Positions 5,490-7,983 of a DNA stretch of 7,983 nucleotides are shown here, piece after piece. The notes under the pieces were generated by a model. The model was given only the letters and a program-made list of their open reading frames with translations. It ran no database searches and had not been told where the DNA came from. The stretch comes from Kiloniellaceae bacterium. Lineage in GTDB: Bacteria; Pseudomonadota; Alphaproteobacteria; Kiloniellales; Kiloniellaceae. Positions within the stretch are counted from its first letter, which is position 1, and each line of letters begins with the position of its first letter. The stretch covers positions 1 through 7,983 of the forward strand of contig JANQKX010000563.1 of NCBI GenBank assembly GCA_028280915.1, in the 5' to 3' direction. Both the position numbers and the translations under genes were made by a program.

Positions 5490-5523
5490 TGACTGGATGG
5501 GGAGGTGCGAAGCGCCCCGGTCA
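5490..5523 (-). terminator. Imperfect hairpin downstream of the oxidoreductase gene
   Basis: TGACTGG (5490-5496) pairs with CCGGTCA (5517-5523) over 7 bp with one G-U pair, enclosing a second stem GGTGC/GCGCC (5504-5508 and 5512-5516) capped by GAA, with a 7-nt one-sided bulge. It begins 36 nt past the oxidoreductase stop codon on the minus strand. There is no U-tail, so it is more likely a 3' end-stabilising structure or Rho-assisted end than a classical terminator. Confidence 0.35.
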
Positions 5524-5559
5524 CTTTGCCGCCACCGGATGGATATCAAAAAAGACCGT

Positions 5560-6699
5560 TCACAGGCCCAGACGTTCGGCAACGGCTTCCGCGATGGCGA
5601 GCGACGAGGTCAATCCGGGAGATTCAATGCCGAAGAGGTTGACCAGGCCGGGGCAGCCGTGATCCCGGGCGTCTTGAATTTGGAAATCGGCGAAGTCCGC
5701 GCTACCCTTTTGTTTCCGGCCGACCCCCGCGCCCTGATGGGGACCGTGCAGTTTGGGCCGGATGCCCGCATAGGCCGGAATGAGGCTGTCATCGGGCAGG
5801 CCCGGCCAATATTGTCGCACCGACCCATAGATCCCCGCCCCCCGTGCCGGGTCCACATCGTAGTCCAGGTGATCGACCCATTCCAGATCCGGCCCGAAGC
5901 GCAATTGTCCGGCCAGATCCATGGTGCCGTGCACGCCCAGAAAACCCTTCGGCGGCATGGGGTAGATCAGATGGCTGAAGGGGTTTTTGCCTTGATAGCT
6001 AAAATAAGAGCCTTTGGCGTAATAGAGTGGCGGCACCTTTTCCCGCGGAAAGCCGTCGAGGGCCGCGGCGGTTTCCGTGGCCCAGAGGCCGGCGCAATTG
6101 ATGACCGTTTTGCAGAGCAGCCGCAAGGAGGCAGGGCCGCCGACCGCCAGCTCGATACCGTCCTCGCGGATTTTGCCCCTTTCCACCGGGCTGTTGTAGG
6201 CGATGGCGGCGCCATGGTCCTCTCCGTCCCCCAGGTAGGCGAGCATGAGGCCGTGGCTGTCCACGATCCCGGTTTCCGGCGACAAGAGTGCTGCTGCGCA
6301 GTTGAGCTCCGGCTCCAAGGCCCGTGCTTGAGCGCCGGTGAGATGTCGCAAGGAGGTGACGCCGTTGGCCTCGGCCCGGGCCTTGAGGGCGGCCAGGCCT
6401 GTTTCCTCCTCCGCCGTGACCGCCGCGATCAGTTTGCCGCAGCGGGCATGGGCCACGCCGTGGTTTCGGCAGTAGTCATAGAGCGCCCGCCGACCGGCCA
6501 CGCAGAACCGCGCCTTCAGGCTGCCTGTTGGGTAATAGATGCCGGCGTGAATGACCTCCGAATTGCGTGAGGAGGTTTCCGTGCCGAAGGCGTCCTGGCG
6601 CTCCAGGATCACCACCTCGCGCCCGCTTAGGGCCAGCTGCCGCGCGACGGCCAGACCGATCACGCCGGCGCCGATGACCGCCACATCCAGCTTTTCCAC
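5560..6699 (-). CDS. FAD-dependent oxidoreductase, L-2-hydroxyglutarate oxidase/dehydrogenase-like
   Basis: A 379-residue flavoprotein of the DAO superfamily (COG0579 type). Residues 5-35 form the Rossmann nucleotide-binding motif (VIGAGVIGLAVA with Gly10, Gly12 and Gly15, ending VVILER). The family signature follows: SSRNSEVIHAGIYYPTGSLK at 43-62, then RFCVAGRRALYDYC. NCAGLWA at 201-207, GIRPKL at 312-317 and GIESPGLTSSLAIAEAV at 358-373 are the expected FAD-contact segments. The length is normal and no key segment is missing. Relatives oxidise L-2-hydroxyglutarate or other 2-hydroxy or 2-amino acids; the exact substrate cannot be read from the sequence. The start is GTG at 6699, with AGGGAG 8 nt upstream. 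It has no signal peptide. It is divergent from the M81 peptidase gene, which may share its control region. Confidence 0.87.
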   Translation of the reverse strand: MEKLDVAVIGAGVIGLAVARQLALSGREVVILERQDAFGTETSSRNSEVIHAGIYYPTGSLKARFCVAGRRALYDYCRNHGVAHARCGKLIAAVTAEEETGLAALKARAEANGVTSLRHLTGAQARALEPELNCAAALLSPETGIVDSHGLMLAYLGDGEDHGAAIAYNSPVERGKIREDGIELAVGGPASLRLLCKTVINCAGLWATETAAALDGFPREKVPPLYYAKGSYFSYQGKNPFSHLIYPMPPKGFLGVHGTMDLAGQLRFGPDLEWVDHLDYDVDPARGAGIYGSVRQYWPGLPDDSLIPAYAGIRPKLHGPHQGAGVGRKQKGSADFADFQIQDARDHGCPGLVNLFGIESPGLTSSLAIAEAVAERLGL

Positions 6700-6775
6700 T
6701 TGACGGACTCCCTGATCAATCAGTGTTTTACCCCGCGTGGTTCCCCTTTACGCGCTTGCCTGAGGGGGCGTCAAT

Positions 6776-6785
6776 CAGATATCTG
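6776..6785. promoter_or_regulatory. Palindrome and repeated octamer, possible operator
   Basis: CAGATATCTG at 6776-6785 is a perfect palindrome in the divergent gap between the oxidoreductase and M81 genes. The octamer TCAATCAG, which overlaps its left half (6771-6778), also occurs at 6716-6723, next to the oxidoreductase ribosome binding site. A regulator shared by the two divergent genes could bind here, but no regulator gene is visible. Confidence 0.25.
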
Positions 6786-6810
6786 TGATCGAAAGACCGG
6801 GGACGCCGGC

Positions 6811-6853
6811 TTGACGGCGATCATGGTCGGCGGGACCAAAAACTTGCCGTCAA
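6811..6853 (+). promoter_or_regulatory. Nested hairpin in the leader of the M81 peptidase gene
   Basis: TTGACGGCGA (6811-6820) pairs with TTGCCGTCAA (6844-6853) over 10 bp with one G-U pair; the outer 8 bp are perfect. Inside it TGGTC (6824-6828) pairs with GACCA (6834-6838) around GGCGG. The structure ends about 17 nt before the purine-rich ribosome binding site. It could be a leader RNA element or an inverted-repeat DNA site. It matches no riboswitch class I know. Confidence 0.4.
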
Positions 6854-6883
6854 TCCACCCGCATCGAAGAAGGGGAGAGGGAC

Positions 6884-7983
6884 ATGAGAGTGGCTATTGG
6901 GGGCTTTCAGCACGAAACCAATACCTTTGCGCCCCACCGGGCGGATTTCGAGGCCTTCCGCATGCCCGATGCCTGGCCCGCCCTGACCCGGGGAGATGGG
7001 GTCATCCCCACCATGGCCGGCCGCAATATCCCGATCAGCGGGTTCATGGAAAAATCCCAGGCCGCCCGGGACGACATGGTGCCCTTGCTGTGGTGTAGCG
7101 CCGAACCCAGTTCCTTCGTGACCCGCGATGCCTTCGAGCGCATTGCCGGCATGTTCGCCGAAGATCTGGCGGCGGCCGGGCCGCTGGACGCGGTTTACCT
7201 GGACCTGCATGGGGCCATGGTCTGCGAACACCTGGAGGACGGCGAGGGGGCGCTGCTGGCGCAGTTGCGTCAGATGATCGGCAAGGGCGTCCCGCTGGTG
7301 ATCAGCCTGGATCTGCACGCCAACCTGACCGAGGACATGGTCGCGCTCAGCGACGGCATGACCATTTTCCGTACCTATCCCCATCTGGACATGGCCGAGA
7401 CCGGGGCGCGGGCCTATGACCTCTTGCGCGCGGTGATGGCGGGCCGGGTCAGCGCCAAGGCACTGCGCAAGCCGTCGTTCCTGGTGCCGCTCACCGCCCA
7501 GTACACGGGGCAGAGCCCCTGCCGGGAGCTGTACGGCGGGCTGGACGACCTCTGTGGCGAAGGAGTCTGTAGCGCCGATTTTGCCGCCGGCTTTCCCCCG
7601 GCCGACATCCGTGACGCGGGGCCGGGGCTGGTGGTCTATGGCGACAACGCCGCCGCTGTCGAGCGGGCCGCCGACCGGCTGTACGACGATGTTTTGCGTG
7701 CCGAGGAACGCTTCAAGGACCATCTGCTGTCACCGGAAGAGGCCGTGGCCCAGGCCGGAAACTTGGCGCGAGGCGGCAAACCTGTTGTCCTTGCCGACGC
7801 ACAGGACAATCCGGGGGCCGGCGCGACCTCCGACACGGTTGGCCTTCTGGCCGCCCTGCTGCGGGCGGATGGGGAAAAGGCCGTGCTTGGCGTGGTGCAT
7901 GATCCGGCGGCGGCGGCTTTGGCCCATGAGGCGGGTCTGGGCGGCGGGCTGACGGTGGGCCTGGGCGCCCTGACCCGCATGCC
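6884..7983 (+). CDS. M81 family metallopeptidase, MlrC-like (3' end cut by window edge)
   Basis: The first 366 residues of a zinc-dependent hydrolase of the M81/MlrC family; full members have about 490-500. The N-terminal domain opens with MRVAIGGFQHETNTF and includes SAEPSS (72-77), YLDLHGAM (105-112), ISLDLHANLTEDM (140-152) and FRTYPHLDMAETG (162-174). His109, Asp143, His145 and His167 are the likely metal ligands and catalytic residues; their spacing agrees with what I recall for Sphingomonas MlrC, with Glu11 in QHETN the counterpart of its catalytic Glu. The C-terminal MlrC_C domain begins near 298, with VVLADAQDNPGAGATSDT at 301-318. ATG 6884 follows a very strong purine-rich ribosome binding site (GGGGAGAGGGAC). 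MlrC itself degrades linearised microcystin, but most M81 proteins have unknown substrates, so microcystin breakdown should not be assumed. No signal peptide is seen. Confidence 0.92.
   Translation, partial: MRVAIGGFQHETNTFAPHRADFEAFRMPDAWPALTRGDGVIPTMAGRNIPISGFMEKSQAARDDMVPLLWCSAEPSSFVTRDAFERIAGMFAEDLAAAGPLDAVYLDLHGAMVCEHLEDGEGALLAQLRQMIGKGVPLVISLDLHANLTEDMVALSDGMTIFRTYPHLDMAETGARAYDLLRAVMAGRVSAKALRKPSFLVPLTAQYTGQSPCRELYGGLDDLCGEGVCSADFAAGFPPADIRDAGPGLVVYGDNAAAVERAADRLYDDVLRAEERFKDHLLSPEEAVAQAGNLARGGKPVVLADAQDNPGAGATSDTVGLLAALLRADGEKAVLGVVHDPAAAALAHEAGLGGGLTVGLGALTRM

Noticed and set aside
5497..6570. Long open frame of 357 codons antisense to the oxidoreductase gene
   Set aside because: It is a shadow of a well-supported flavoprotein gene and has no recognisable motif or ribosome binding site.
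6719..6744. Minus-strand GGAAC at 6744-6740 as an EcfG promoter for the oxidoreductase
   Set aside because: The -10 position reads CTGA or TGAT at the permitted spacings; the downstream half does not match.
6884..7983. Microcystin degradation locus because of the MlrC-like gene
   Set aside because: No mlrA, mlrB or mlrD neighbours are visible, and M81 proteins are widespread in bacteria that do not degrade microcystin.
1..7983. CRISPR array, insertion sequence, prophage or integron
   Set aside because: No regularly spaced repeats, transposase or integrase motifs, terminal inverted repeats or phage genes were found; the genes are chromosomal in character.

Overview
The window looks like alphaproteobacterial chromosome, probably from a Rhodospirillales-like lineage (the lineage is inference). 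It has a GC-rich coding bias and carries the general stress response (GSR) module that is confined to Alphaproteobacteria: the EcfG sigma factor, the anti-sigma factor NepR and the anti-anti-sigma response regulator PhyR.

Layout. Positions 1-855, minus strand: nepR then ecfG, with ecfG cut by the left edge. Positions 856-1126: a divergent control region rich in repeats and palindromes. Positions 1127-3995, plus strand: phyR, then a membrane-bound HisKA_2 sensor kinase with a periplasmic Cache-like domain. Positions 3996-4245: hairpins followed by a good EcfG-type promoter (GGAAC-N17-GTT). Positions 4246-4500, plus: a small secreted DUF1344-like protein read from that promoter, ending in a GC-rich terminator hairpin. 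Positions 4567-5343, minus: a trypsin-like serine protease with a lipoprotein-type signal peptide. Positions 5344-5559: an AT-rich gap with a CtrA-like motif and three inverted repeats. Positions 5560-6699, minus: an FAD-dependent oxidoreductase of the L-2-hydroxyglutarate oxidase type. Positions 6700-6883: a divergent gap with a nested hairpin. Positions 6884-7983, plus: an M81 (MlrC-type) metallopeptidase cut by the right edge.

How the genes work together. From the known families, the kinase senses a periplasmic signal and phosphorylates PhyR. Phospho-PhyR exposes its sigma-like domain and captures NepR, which frees EcfG to transcribe promoters of the GGAAC-N16/17-CGTT type. The promoter before the DUF1344 gene would make that envelope protein a local output of the switch. 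The oxidoreductase and M81 genes are divergent metabolic genes with no evident link to the stress response.

The core system is well known. The less expected parts are the regulatory DNA: the palindrome and repeat cluster between nepR and phyR, a 30-codon open frame running into the TTG start of ecfG, a hairpin across the phyR stop, the CtrA-like site before the protease, and the structured leader before the M81 gene. I found no rRNA, tRNA, CRISPR array, insertion sequence or clearly undescribed multi-gene system.
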